DNA of 13,802 nt from contig CAYOUE010000083.1 in assembly GCA_964407075.1 (NCBI GenBank), positions 1 through 13,802 on the forward strand. Direction: 5' to 3'. The notes below the pieces were generated by a model. It was not told the origin of the DNA. It saw nothing but the letters and a program-made list of their open reading frames with translations, and searched no databases. Positions 1 through 9,828 of this stretch are shown here, one piece after another. The translations under genes were made by a program, and so were the position numbers. This stretch comes from JAHQVI01 sp964407075 (GTDB lineage Bacteria; Pseudomonadota; Alphaproteobacteria; Rhizobiales; Rhodomicrobiaceae). Each line of letters starts with the position of its first letter. Position 1 is the stretch's first letter.

Positions 1-2484
1 GCCGAGGCGGCGATCGCGAACGAGCTGATGAAGTTCGCCACGAACGGCACGCTCTATCGGGGGTCGAAGCCGGTCATGTGGTCGGTCGTGGAGCGGACGG
101 CGCTCGCCGAGGCGGAGGTGGAGTATAAGGAGCACACCAGCCCGACGATCTTTGTGAAGTTTCCTGTTGTTGCTGCGACGGCAGACGCGGCTACAACGGA
201 TCGCCTTGGAAAGGCTTGGGCTGACATCAAGCAATTGAACAGTGCAAGCGTGGTGATCTGGACGACGACGCCTTGGACAATCCCCGGCAACCGCGCTATC
301 GCATATTCACCTAAAATCTCATACGGTTTGTATGAGGTGACGGCCTCTCCAGACGATAATTGGGCGAAAACTGGCGACAAGTTGATTGTCGCCGACGCAC
401 TAGCAGAGAACTTAAAGGCCGCCGCTCGCATCGAGAAGTGGGATCGTCTTGCTAAGGTTGACCCTTGGCACATCAAGGCGACCCGCCACCCCTTTCATAA
501 GCATGGCTACGATTTCGAGGTCCGCCTCTATGAAGGAGACTTCGTCACCGAGGAAACGGGCACGGGCTTCGTGCATATCGCCCCCGGCCACGGCGCGGAC
601 GACTATGAGCTGTTCGTCAAACACAGGAAAAGCTTCGAGGAAGCCGGCGTCCCCGAAGTGCCGCATACCGTGCGCGAAGACGGCTTCTATTTCGAGCAAG
701 TCCCGATATTTGGCGGGCCGTACCCGAAGCGCGTCATCGACGACAAGGGCAAGTTCGGCGACGCCAACAATGCGGTGATGCAGGCGCTGATCGAGGCGAA
801 CGCGCTGGTCGCGCGCGGCAAGCTGCGCCACCAGTACCCGCATTCATGGCGGTCGAAGGCCCCGGTGATCTTCCGTAACACGCCGCAATGGTTCATCGCG
901 CTCGACAAGCCGGTCAGGATAAAGGGCGTCAAGGGCCAGCACACGATGCGCGAGATCGCGCTGAAGGCCATCGGCGACACCCGCTTCGTTCCGAGGAGCG
1001 GCGAGAACCGGCTGCGCGGTATGACCGAGGGCCGGCCCGACTGGGTCATCTCTCGCCAGCGCGCCTGGGGCGTGCCGATCACGGTGTTCCTGAACGAGAA
1101 GACCGGCGAGGTGATCCCGAACGAAAAGTTCAACGGCTCGAAAGAGCTGATCGGGCGCATCACCGCGGCCTTCGAGAAGGAAGGGGCGGACGCATGGTTC
1201 AAAGACGACGCCAAGGAGCATTTCCTCGACGGCCTCGTCGCCGATCCCGCCGAGTGGACCAAGGTCGACGACATTCTCGACGTCTGGTTCGAGTCCGGCT
1301 CGACTCACGCCTTCGTTTTAGAGAAGCGCAAGGACCTCGGCTCGCCCGCCGCGCTGTACCTCGAAGGCTCGGACCAGCATCGCGGCTGGTTCGGCTCCTC
1401 GCTGATGGAAAGCGCCGGCACGCGCGGCCGCGCGCCCTTCGCGGCCGTGCTCACGCATGGCTTCATCCTCAACGAGAAGGGCGAGAAGATGTCGAAGTCG
1501 GAGGGCAACGCGCTCTCCCCGCAGGCCGTGACGAAGCAGTACGGTGCGGAGATCCTGCGCCTGTGGGTCGCGTCCTCCGACTATTCCGCCGATCTGCGCT
1601 TCGGGCCGAACATCCTCAAGACCGCGGTGGACGGCTACAGGAAAATCCGCAACACGCTGCGTTTCATGCTCGGCAATCTGGCGCATTACAGCGACGATCT
1701 GCGCGTCGAATATGCCGAGATGCCGGAGCTGGAGCGCTTCATCCTGCACCGGCTCTGGGAGCTGGACGGCGTCGTTCGCAAGGCTTACGACGATTTCGAC
1801 TTCAAGCGGGTGTTCTCTGCGCTGTCGAATTTCTGCACGAACGATCTGTCCTCGCTCTATTTCGATATCCGCAAGGACGCGCTCTATTGCGAAGCGCCGT
1901 CGAGCCTCAAACGCCGCGCGGCTCTGACCGTTCTCGACGAACTGTTCGACCGGCTGACGGTCTGGCTGTCGCCGATCCTGTGCTTCACGATGGAGGAGGT
2001 CTATCTGTCCCGCTTCCCGGACGCGAAGGACTCGGTGCATCTGAAAGTCTTTCCGGATATTCCCGCCGGCTGGAAAAATGACGCGCTCGCCGAAAAATGG
2101 CTGAAGATCTGGCAGATCCGCCATGTCGTGACCGGCGCGCTGGAAATCGAACGCCGCGAGAAGCGGATCGGGGCAAGCCTCGAAGCCGCGCCAATCATTC
2201 ATATCACGGACAAGGCGCTGTATGCGGCGGCGAAGGACGAGGACTGGGCCGAGATCGTTATCACCAGCGCCGCGAAACTGACTTCGGCGAAACCGCCTGC
2301 AGGCGCGTTCATGCTGAGCGAAGTTCCGGGTGTCGCCGTCGTCCCGGGGCTGGCGAAGGGCAAGAAATGCGCGCGGTCATGGAAGATCTCCTCCGATGTC
2401 GGGTCGGACAAGGACTTCCCGGACCTCAGCCCGCGCGACGCCGCCGCAGTCCGTGAAATCGAGGCTCTGTCGAACGCAGCCTGA
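1..2484 (+). CDS. ileS: Isoleucyl-tRNA synthetase, 5'-truncated by window edge
   Basis: Class I aminoacyl-tRNA synthetase that charges tRNA-Ile with isoleucine in the cytoplasm. The frame is open from base 1, so the N-terminus with the HIGH motif lies outside the window. Visible family marks are the editing-domain threonine-rich motif TTTPWTIPGN (around 262-291), DWVISRQRAWG (around 1039-1071), DVWFESGS, GSDQHRGWFGSSL and the KMSKS loop at 1486-1500. The C-terminal anticodon-binding region follows. The terminal zinc ribbon, which carries four cysteines in E. coli IleS, is degenerate here: only one cysteine (KCARSW, 2368) remains, and the protein ends in a short acidic tail. From memory, degenerate versions occur in other alphaproteobacteria. 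Bases about 121-540 have clearly lower GC than the flanks, although the reading frame is intact. The lspA gene often found downstream of ileS is absent. Confidence 0.97.
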   Translation, partial: AEAAIANELMKFATNGTLYRGSKPVMWSVVERTALAEAEVEYKEHTSPTIFVKFPVVAATADAATTDRLGKAWADIKQLNSASVVIWTTTPWTIPGNRAIAYSPKISYGLYEVTASPDDNWAKTGDKLIVADALAENLKAAARIEKWDRLAKVDPWHIKATRHPFHKHGYDFEVRLYEGDFVTEETGTGFVHIAPGHGADDYELFVKHRKSFEEAGVPEVPHTVREDGFYFEQVPIFGGPYPKRVIDDKGKFGDANNAVMQALIEANALVARGKLRHQYPHSWRSKAPVIFRNTPQWFIALDKPVRIKGVKGQHTMREIALKAIGDTRFVPRSGENRLRGMTEGRPDWVISRQRAWGVPITVFLNEKTGEVIPNEKFNGSKELIGRITAAFEKEGADAWFKDDAKEHFLDGLVADPAEWTKVDDILDVWFESGSTHAFVLEKRKDLGSPAALYLEGSDQHRGWFGSSLMESAGTRGRAPFAAVLTHGFILNEKGEKMSKSEGNALSPQAVTKQYGAEILRLWVASSDYSADLRFGPNILKTAVDGYRKIRNTLRFMLGNLAHYSDDLRVEYAEMPELERFILHRLWELDGVVRKAYDDFDFKRVFSALSNFCTNDLSSLYFDIRKDALYCEAPSSLKRRAALTVLDELFDRLTVWLSPILCFTMEEVYLSRFPDAKDSVHLKVFPDIPAGWKNDALAEKWLKIWQIRHVVTGALEIERREKRIGASLEAAPIIHITDKALYAAAKDEDWAEIVITSAAKLTSAKPPAGAFMLSEVPGVAVVPGLAKGKKCARSWKISSDVGSDKDFPDLSPRDAAAVREIEALSNAA

Positions 2485-2495
2485 CAGCACGCGCA

Positions 2496-2521
2496 GCAGG
2501 CTTTGTGGGTAAATCGCCTGC
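2496..2521 (+). terminator. Weak hairpin after ileS
   Basis: GCAGGC (2496-2501) pairs with GCCTGC (2516-2521), and TTT/AAA can pair inside. It lies 12 bases after the ileS stop. No T-run follows, so it is not a classical intrinsic terminator. It could be a 3'-end structure or chance. Confidence 0.25.
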
Positions 2522-2590
2522 AAAGTCTCGCTGTGCCCCCGACTCACATTATCCAGTTGGCTGATATCGCAAGCTGGTTGGAGGGGGTAA

Positions 2591-2806
2591 ATGCAGAAAC
2601 TGTCATTCGAGCCAGCCGCAGAGGAACTCGCCAAGCTGTATGCCGCAGCGGCGCCGTCCCATGCGCGGCACCTTTCACGCGAGCTTTACAGCCTGCTGCT
2701 GAGGACGCACGAACTGGCCTATGTGTTCAAGGGTTTCCCGCCGGAAATCGCTTCCGAACTTGCGCGCGAAAAGCTCCGCGAAACCGTCGTCAAGGATCAC
2801 TGTTAG
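2591..2806 (+). CDS. Small hypothetical protein (71 aa)
   Basis: Family not recognised. The start is well supported: GGAGGGGG at 2580-2587 places a GGAGG core 6 bases before ATG 2591. The protein has no signal peptide or membrane segment. It looks mostly alpha-helical, with an alanine- and leucine-rich N-terminal half (EELAKLYAAAA, LSRELYSLLLRTHEL), a middle FKGFPPE turn and a charged C-terminal helix ending in a single cysteine. It lies 106 bases after ileS on the same strand, so it may have its own promoter or be read through from ileS. It is convergent with the next gene, with only 18 bases between the stops. An in-frame alternative is a longer frame from 2503 in another phase, but that lacks a comparable ribosome binding site. 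Confidence 0.65.
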   Translation: MQKLSFEPAAEELAKLYAAAAPSHARHLSRELYSLLLRTHELAYVFKGFPPEIASELAREKLRETVVKDHC

Positions 2807-2824
2807 GCTAGCTGGCCGATGGCT

Positions 2825-3745
2825 TCACGTCCGCCAGAAATGGAACCAGCGGCGTGGGTGTTCCTGATCGGGTTCCGGGCGTTGCGCTTCGGCTTGCGTG
2901 ACGCGCTCCCCAACCATGTTCGCAACCATGTTCGGAAGAACGCGCACGGCCTCATAGACCTTGTTTTTCGTTTCCTCGGACTGCTGATGAGTGAGGCGGA
3001 CCGCGTCCTCGACGCGCTGGCCGATCGCTAGTTGCAGACGCTCTTCCATCGCTGCGAGATTCCCGGCGATAGCCTGGCCGACATAGGCGTCGAGCGCGCC
3101 GAGCTTGGCGCGCAGTTCGCCGTCGAAAGACGTACTGAGGCCGTTCACTTTGCCATGGAGATCGCTGAGCAGCTTCATGGCTTCGGATTCCCCGGCGTTC
3201 TCCTCTTCGATACGGCGGCGAATTTTCGGCAGAACCTCGATGACCGCGGGCCGCGGCTCAGTCCGCGCCAGCGCTTCGATCACGAGACTCAGCGTCAGGT
3301 TCGGAACGCCTTGTCTGGCGGCCAGGGCGGATGCCTCGCAAAGGATTATTCTTAACGACTGCGACGCTTCATACGCGGCGTTTTCGGCAGGAACTTGCGC
3401 AAAGGAACGGCGCGCGCACAGCCGGGCAAGCTCGTGCGTCAGCTCCTCGATATCGTCGCAGGCGATGGCAAGCGCCGCCTCCGCATCGCGCACATGCGAA
3501 GCGCCAAGCAGCAGATGATCGATATCGATGTGCAGCGCATTGAAATTGCGGGCAAACTCGCAGGCCTTTGCCCAGCATTCCGACAAGAGCTTGTCCGCCG
3601 CCAGATGCACGGTCAGAATGTTCTGGCTCGAAAATCTTGCCGAAATGACAGTCCCGTCGCCGCCGTCACCGCTGCCGCCCGGCCTGGTTTCGTTTCGTTG
3701 AAGGGACTGGGAATATGAGGAAGGAGTATATACGGAGTCGACCAT
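2825..3745 (-). CDS. Clp N-domain-like protein with C-terminal helical region
   Basis: Unknown function, about 306 aa from ATG 3745. That start is preferred because GAGG (3752-3755 on the complement) lies 6 bases upstream. A TTG at 3802 and an ATG at 3778 are in frame but have no ribosome binding site. After a polar, glycine-rich N-terminus, residues about 52-108 and 126-161 resemble the paired helical repeats of the Clp/Hsp100 N-domain: the DHLLLGA stretch followed by DAEAALAIACDDIEELTHEL matches the usual EHLLLAL-x-AL-x-G-x-D-x-L-x-L pattern. Residues about 171-266 look helical and charged, possibly coiled coil. The C-terminus is basic-aromatic (RRWFHFWRT). No Walker motifs follow, so this is not a Clp ATPase. 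By analogy it could be an adaptor or substrate-binding protein. A 12-bp tandem duplication gives NMVANMVG near residue 272. Confidence 0.8.
   Translation of the reverse strand: MVDSVYTPSSYSQSLQRNETRPGGSGDGGDGTVISARFSSQNILTVHLAADKLLSECWAKACEFARNFNALHIDIDHLLLGASHVRDAEAALAIACDDIEELTHELARLCARRSFAQVPAENAAYEASQSLRIILCEASALAARQGVPNLTLSLVIEALARTEPRPAVIEVLPKIRRRIEEENAGESEAMKLLSDLHGKVNGLSTSFDGELRAKLGALDAYVGQAIAGNLAAMEERLQLAIGQRVEDAVRLTHQQSEETKNKVYEAVRVLPNMVANMVGERVTQAEAQRPEPDQEHPRRWFHFWRT
2911..2934 (-). repeat. 12-bp perfect tandem duplication inside a CDS
   Basis: CAACCATGTTCG occurs twice back to back (2911-2922 and 2923-2934). On the coding (minus) strand it adds four residues in frame, giving N-M-V-A-N-M-V-G in the C-terminal part of the Clp N-like protein. 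The two copies are identical, which suggests a recent slippage duplication. Confidence 0.9.
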
Positions 3746-3883
3746 GATACGCCTCACAAACGGTCTGCGGCCCGTCATGCAGTTATCGAATGTATCGGGC
3801 AATGCTGTCGGACATGGAAAACATGCCGTAAACGTTAACTCTTGTGATTTAGCGGATTACTGCCCGCTTGACTATCGAATCAT

Positions 3884-5131
3884 TCAGATCTTGCCGCGCC
3901 GAGACAGCGACGCAGCCAGATCGGCAAGGCTGGCCAGATTGTGGCAGGGGCGCAACTCGCTGACATGGCGTTCGAGTTCGCGCGCGCCCGCCGCGAGCGG
4001 CTCATACCGGTCGTAGCGCAACAGCGGATTGAGCCAGATCACCCGGCGGGCGGAGGCGCGCATGCGGCGGGCGGCGTCGGCGACGCCTTCGCCGCCTGCG
4101 CGGTCGAGACCGTCGGTGAACAGAAGAACGGTTGCGTTCTGGCCAAGCACACGCCGCGCCCAGCGCTGATTGAACGTCTTCAGGCTCTCCCCGATCCGGG
4201 TGCCGCCCGACCAGTCCTTGACGCCGCCGGCGACTTTCGCAATGGCGGCGTCCGGGTCGCGGTCGCGCAACTCGCGGGTTATGTTTGTCAGACGCGTGCC
4301 GAACAGGAAGCAGTGAACGCGCTCGCGGGCGTTCATCAACGCATAGAGGAAATGCAGGAAAAGCCGCGCATAGGCGTCCATCGAGCCGGAGATGTCGCAG
4401 AGCACGACGAGCGGCGGGCGACGCAGTTGCTGCGTGCGGTAGAGAGGGAGCAGCATTTCGCCGCCGCCGCGGGTGCTTGCGCGCAACATGCGGCGCATAT
4501 CGAGCCGCCCGGTGGCGCGGTCCGATGGCGCATAACGGCGCGTGCGCAGTTTCGCCGTCATCAGCGCCAGTTCGGCGATGACCCGTCTCGCTGTCAGAAG
4601 CTCCGCCGCGCTCATCTGCTCGAAATCCTTCTCGGCCAGGGTTTCGGCGTCACTGGCGCTGCCGCTTGCATCAAGCTGCAATTCATCGCGTTCGCGCGCC
4701 ACCGCGCCGCCGCTGCGCAGAAAGAGGCTGTCGGCCAGACGCCGCGCCACCGGATCGGCAGGCGGGGCTTTCGCGCCCTTCGCAGGCGGGGTCATGATGG
4801 ACAGAAGCTGCTGCAGATAAGCCGGATCGCGCCAGACGAGCTGGAAGGCTTCGTTGAAGATGTCACGCTCGGAAGGCCGGGAGACGAAGACGCTGTGCAA
4901 CGTCCAGTAGAGCGTCTTGGGATTGCCGATGCCGGCGGCCATCACCGCCTCGGTCGCAATGATCACTTTCTGCGTGCCTACCGGCAGCCCCGCCGCGCGC
5001 AGGAGTCGGCCGAAATGCAGGATGTTCTGCGCCATCCGCCCGCCATCCGCATCGCCGGCGGCGATATTTGCGCGCAGGCGTTGTCGCGCAGGGGCAGTCT
5101 CAGTGGTGGTCGAACCGTTTCGCCCAATCAT
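3884..5131 (-). CDS. coxE: CoxE-like VWA-domain protein
   Basis: Member of the VWA/CoxE family, which pairs with MoxR-type ATPases. In Oligotropha, CoxD and CoxE take part in maturing the molybdenum-copper centre of CO dehydrogenase. The 415-aa frame has an N-terminal helical region (LRAAGLPVGTQKV, about 44-55), a charged linker, and a C-terminal VWA domain with a complete MIDAS: D-I-S-G-S (D246, S248, S250), the GGTRIG threonine (T311) and FTDG (D340). Start uncertain: ATG 5131 is 11 bases after the coxD stop with a weak ribosome binding site. ATG 5035 (residue 33), preceded by GGCGGGCGG, would remove a low-complexity leader that the family normally lacks. It is the last gene of the operon; no clear terminator follows. 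Confidence 0.9.
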   Translation of the reverse strand: MIGRNGSTTTETAPARQRLRANIAAGDADGGRMAQNILHFGRLLRAAGLPVGTQKVIIATEAVMAAGIGNPKTLYWTLHSVFVSRPSERDIFNEAFQLVWRDPAYLQQLLSIMTPPAKGAKAPPADPVARRLADSLFLRSGGAVARERDELQLDASGSASDAETLAEKDFEQMSAAELLTARRVIAELALMTAKLRTRRYAPSDRATGRLDMRRMLRASTRGGGEMLLPLYRTQQLRRPPLVVLCDISGSMDAYARLFLHFLYALMNARERVHCFLFGTRLTNITRELRDRDPDAAIAKVAGGVKDWSGGTRIGESLKTFNQRWARRVLGQNATVLLFTDGLDRAGGEGVADAARRMRASARRVIWLNPLLRYDRYEPLAAGARELERHVSELRPCHNLASLADLAASLSRRGKI

Positions 5132-5142
5132 GGCGGTTATCG

Positions 5143-6081
5143 TCAGCTTTCGCTTTGTGCGTCCGCTGCGGTCTGGCGGGCGCGCGATTTCACCTGCTCC
5201 AGAATCCTCGTCGCCTCGCTGCCCTGAATGCGTGCGATGTCGTCCTGATATTTCAGCAGTGTCCCGAGCGTCGAGTTCACATCCTCCGGCTCCAGCGCCA
5301 CGCAGTCGAGTGCGGTCAGCGCCTGCGCCCAGTTGATGCTCTCGGCGATGCCGGGATTCTTATAGAGGTCCATCGTGCGGATCGACTGGACGAATTCGAC
5401 GATCTGCCTGGTCAGTTCGGCGGGGGCTTCGGGCGCCTTGAGCGCGAGGATTTCAGTCTCGCGGGCGAGCGTCGGATAGTCGATCCAGACGTAAAAGCAG
5501 CGGCGGCGCACCGCGTCATGGACTTCGCGCGTGCGGTTGGAGGTGAGGATCGTGATCGGCGGCTCCTCGGCGCGGATCGTCCCCAACTCGGGCACGGTGA
5601 TCTGGTAATCGGCGAGGATTTCCAGAAGGAACGCCTCGAACGGCTCGTCGGTGCGGTCCAGCTCGTCGATCAGCAGGACCGGCCTCCTGCCTTCGGCGGA
5701 CAGTTCCAGCGCCTGAAGCAGCGGCCGCTTCAGCAGATAGTCCGGCCCGTATATATCGCGCTCGATCTCGGCGGTATTCGCTCCGCTGGCGGCCTCGGCG
5801 GCGCGGATGTGAAGAAGCTGCCGGCTGTGGTTCCATTCGTAAGCGGCGGAGGCCAGGTCCAGCCCCTCGTAGCATTGCAGCCGGACGAGCGGGCGCTTCA
5901 GCATATGCGCCAGCACCTTCGCCAGTTCGGTCTTGCCGACCCCCGCCTCGCCTTCGAGCAGGAGCGGACGTTTCAGTTTCAGCGCAAGGAAAACCGATGT
6001 GGCGATGGCGTCGCTCGCAAGATAGCCGCCTCTGGCGAGCAGCGCTTTCGTTTCGGAAACATCTGCGGGCAATTCCGCCAT
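5143..6081 (-). CDS. coxD: CoxD-like MoxR-family AAA+ ATPase
   Basis: AAA+ chaperone-like ATPase of the MoxR family, the usual partner of CoxE/VWA proteins. About 312 aa. From ATG 6081, Walker A GEAGVGKT is at about 44-51, Walker B VLLIDEL at about 135-141, and a sensor-1-like TSN near 180-182. A following RRR cluster (about 192-194) may supply the arginine finger. The frame also offers a TTG at 6084, but ATG 6081 overlaps the ybaK stop in a TGATG arrangement typical of translational coupling. By homology with the characterised CoxD it would help insert or sulfurate the Mo cofactor of the upstream hydroxylase; that role in a form II enzyme is inference. The stop lies 11 bases before the coxE start. 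Confidence 0.93.
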   Translation of the reverse strand: MAELPADVSETKALLARGGYLASDAIATSVFLALKLKRPLLLEGEAGVGKTELAKVLAHMLKRPLVRLQCYEGLDLASAAYEWNHSRQLLHIRAAEAASGANTAEIERDIYGPDYLLKRPLLQALELSAEGRRPVLLIDELDRTDEPFEAFLLEILADYQITVPELGTIRAEEPPITILTSNRTREVHDAVRRRCFYVWIDYPTLARETEILALKAPEAPAELTRQIVEFVQSIRTMDLYKNPGIAESINWAQALTALDCVALEPEDVNSTLGTLLKYQDDIARIQGSEATRILEQVKSRARQTAADAQSES

Positions 6082-6572
6082 CAAGTGACTTTCATGATTT
6101 GCGCGCGCACCGCATCGGCGAGCGCTCCCGGCGCAACGCAGAACACAGCGCGAGGCGTGCCAGCCGCCGCCCAGACAGTTTCAAAGCGTAGGAGATCCTC
6201 ATCCATGATGACGGCGACTTCCGTGGCGTGACCGAAAGGCGGGACGCCGCCGATGGCGAAGCCCGTGACTTCGCGGACATAATCTGCATCCGGCCGGATC
6301 AGCTTTTCGCCGAGCAGCGCCGCCACGGCCTTTTCGTTAAGCCGGTTGACGCCGGACACAAGCGCCAACAGCGGCCCGCCGCTTTCCGCGCCGCGGAACA
6401 GCAGCGATTTGACGATCTGTGCGACGTCGCAGCCGCAGGCCGCCGCCGCGTCCTCGGCGGTGCGTGTGCTCGCCGCCATTTCCATCACGGAGATATCGAG
6501 ACCGAGGGCGCGCGCTGCGTCCTGCACTTTCTGCGCGCTGGCTGGCAGCGCCGCCTCCGGCTTCCCCGTCAT
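6081..6572 (-). CDS. YbaK/EbsC-family aminoacyl-tRNA deacylase-like protein
   Basis: Single-domain protein of 163 aa in the YbaK/ProX superfamily, whose characterised members hydrolyse mischarged Cys-tRNA-Pro or Ala-tRNA-Pro in trans. Visible family marks are IVKSLLFR with the conserved lysine (K55), LVSGVNRLNEK (about 71-81) and the glycine/proline loop GGVPPFGH (108-115). The 16-residue start segment before the first helix is normal for the family. Its ATG overlaps the coxM stop by four bases (ATGA), and its stop overlaps the coxD ATG (TGATG), so it is translated as part of the Mo-hydroxylase operon. Which tRNA or other ester it acts on cannot be read from the sequence. Its presence here may be incidental or may reflect a role in the pathway. 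Confidence 0.9.
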   Translation of the reverse strand: MTGKPEAALPASAQKVQDAARALGLDISVMEMAASTRTAEDAAAACGCDVAQIVKSLLFRGAESGGPLLALVSGVNRLNEKAVAALLGEKLIRPDADYVREVTGFAIGGVPPFGHATEVAVIMDEDLLRFETVWAAAGTPRAVFCVAPGALADAVRAQIMKVT

Positions 6573-7387
6573 ACGATTGCGGCTTCCACGGCGCGCTCCG
6601 CCATTGCGCTGATGAGCGCGGCGCGGTATTCGGCGCCGCCGTGCATGTCGCTCATGAGGCCGCCCGGCGCAACCTTCATGCCGCTGATCGTCGAAGGCGC
6701 GAAATTGTTTTTCAGCGCCTGCTCCATCTCGGAGACGCGGAACACGCCGTTCTGGCCCGCTCCCGACACGGCGACACGGGCCTCGCCGGACGAGAAGATC
6801 CCGCCCGATTTCTGCGACACGAACACGCTGACGAGACAGTAGCGCGACGCGCGCTGCTCGAATTTGGCGTATCCGGCCCGGTCTGGGACGGGGAAATGAA
6901 TGGCGGTGATGATCTCTCCCGGCTGAAGCGCGGTCGAGAAAAGGCCGGTGAAGAAGCTGTCGGCGTCGTAGCGGCCGCGATCCGTGACGACGGTTGCGCC
7001 GAGGCCGAGTACGGCAGCCGGATAATCGGCGGCTGGATCGTTATTGGCAACCGAGCCGCCGATGGTTCCGCGATGCCTCACCTGAATGTCGCCAATGCCG
7101 GAGGCAAGCTTTGCGAGTGCCGGGATCGCCGAGCGCACATCCTGGCTCGCCGCCACCTCCGCATGGGTCGCGCCCGCGCCGATAACGAGATTGCCGCCAT
7201 CGCGCCGGATGCCTTTCAGTTCGGCAAGCTGGCTGATGTCGACAAGCAAGGCGGGCTTGGCGAGCCGCTGCTTAAGTGTCGGTATCAGCGTATGGCCGCC
7301 GGCAATGAGGGAGGCGTCGGCATTCGCGCTCAGCGCCTGGGCGGCTTCCGCCACGGATGAGGGGCGCACATAATCGAAATTATACAT
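6569..7387 (-). CDS. coxM: Mo-hydroxylase FAD subunit (CoxM/CutM type)
   Basis: Medium, FAD-binding subunit of a xanthine dehydrogenase/CODH-family molybdenum hydroxylase. It passes electrons from the iron-sulfur subunit to the final acceptor. At 272 aa it is close to the usual length (about 265-290). FAD-binding signatures are AGGHTLIP (29-36) and TIGGSVAN (108-115), followed by D-P-A-A-D-Y-P (117-123). The N-terminus FDYVRPSSVAEA is typical. A strong ribosome binding site, GGAGGAAA (complement of about 7395-7400), precedes ATG 7387, and the coxL stop is 21 bases upstream. The S-L-M order matches form II clusters; form I clusters have M-S-L. Confidence 0.96.
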   Translation of the reverse strand: MYNFDYVRPSSVAEAAQALSANADASLIAGGHTLIPTLKQRLAKPALLVDISQLAELKGIRRDGGNLVIGAGATHAEVAASQDVRSAIPALAKLASGIGDIQVRHRGTIGGSVANNDPAADYPAAVLGLGATVVTDRGRYDADSFFTGLFSTALQPGEIITAIHFPVPDRAGYAKFEQRASRYCLVSVFVSQKSGGIFSSGEARVAVSGAGQNGVFRVSEMEQALKNNFAPSTISGMKVAPGGLMSDMHGGAEYRAALISAMAERAVEAAIV

Positions 7388-7408
7388 TGTTGTTTCCTCC
7401 GCCTCTTG

Positions 7409-9787
<2,379 letters not shown>

Positions 9788-9801
9788 GATTTTCCTCCAG
9801 A

Positions 9802-9828
9802 ATTATTCGGGATGCTGCATTATTCGGC
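9802..9828 (-). repeat. 9-bp direct repeat at coxS/coxL junction
   Basis: ATTATTCGG occurs twice: once in the gap before coxL and once across the coxS stop codon. On the coding strand this reads CCGAATAAT, where the first copy supplies the final Glu and the TAA stop of coxS. It suggests a small local duplication in the intergenic gap. Confidence 0.6.

Noticed and set aside
888..2081. 397-aa plus-strand open frame inside ileS
   Set aside because: It is an arginine-rich out-of-frame shadow of ileS, whose own frame carries all synthetase motifs.
3829..3840. GTAAACGTTAAC near-palindrome as a CtrA or other operator site
   Set aside because: It lacks the TTAA-N7-TTAA spacing of CtrA sites and is not perfectly symmetric.
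3851..3868. AGCGG/CCGCT hairpin as terminator of the cox operon
   Set aside because: Only 5 bp with an 8-base loop and no T-run on the minus strand; too weak to call.
3941..6231. Long plus-strand frames (3941-5227 and 5068-6231) opposite coxE/coxD
   Set aside because: Low-complexity Arg/Ala/Gln-rich composition without known motifs; they mirror the real minus-strand genes.
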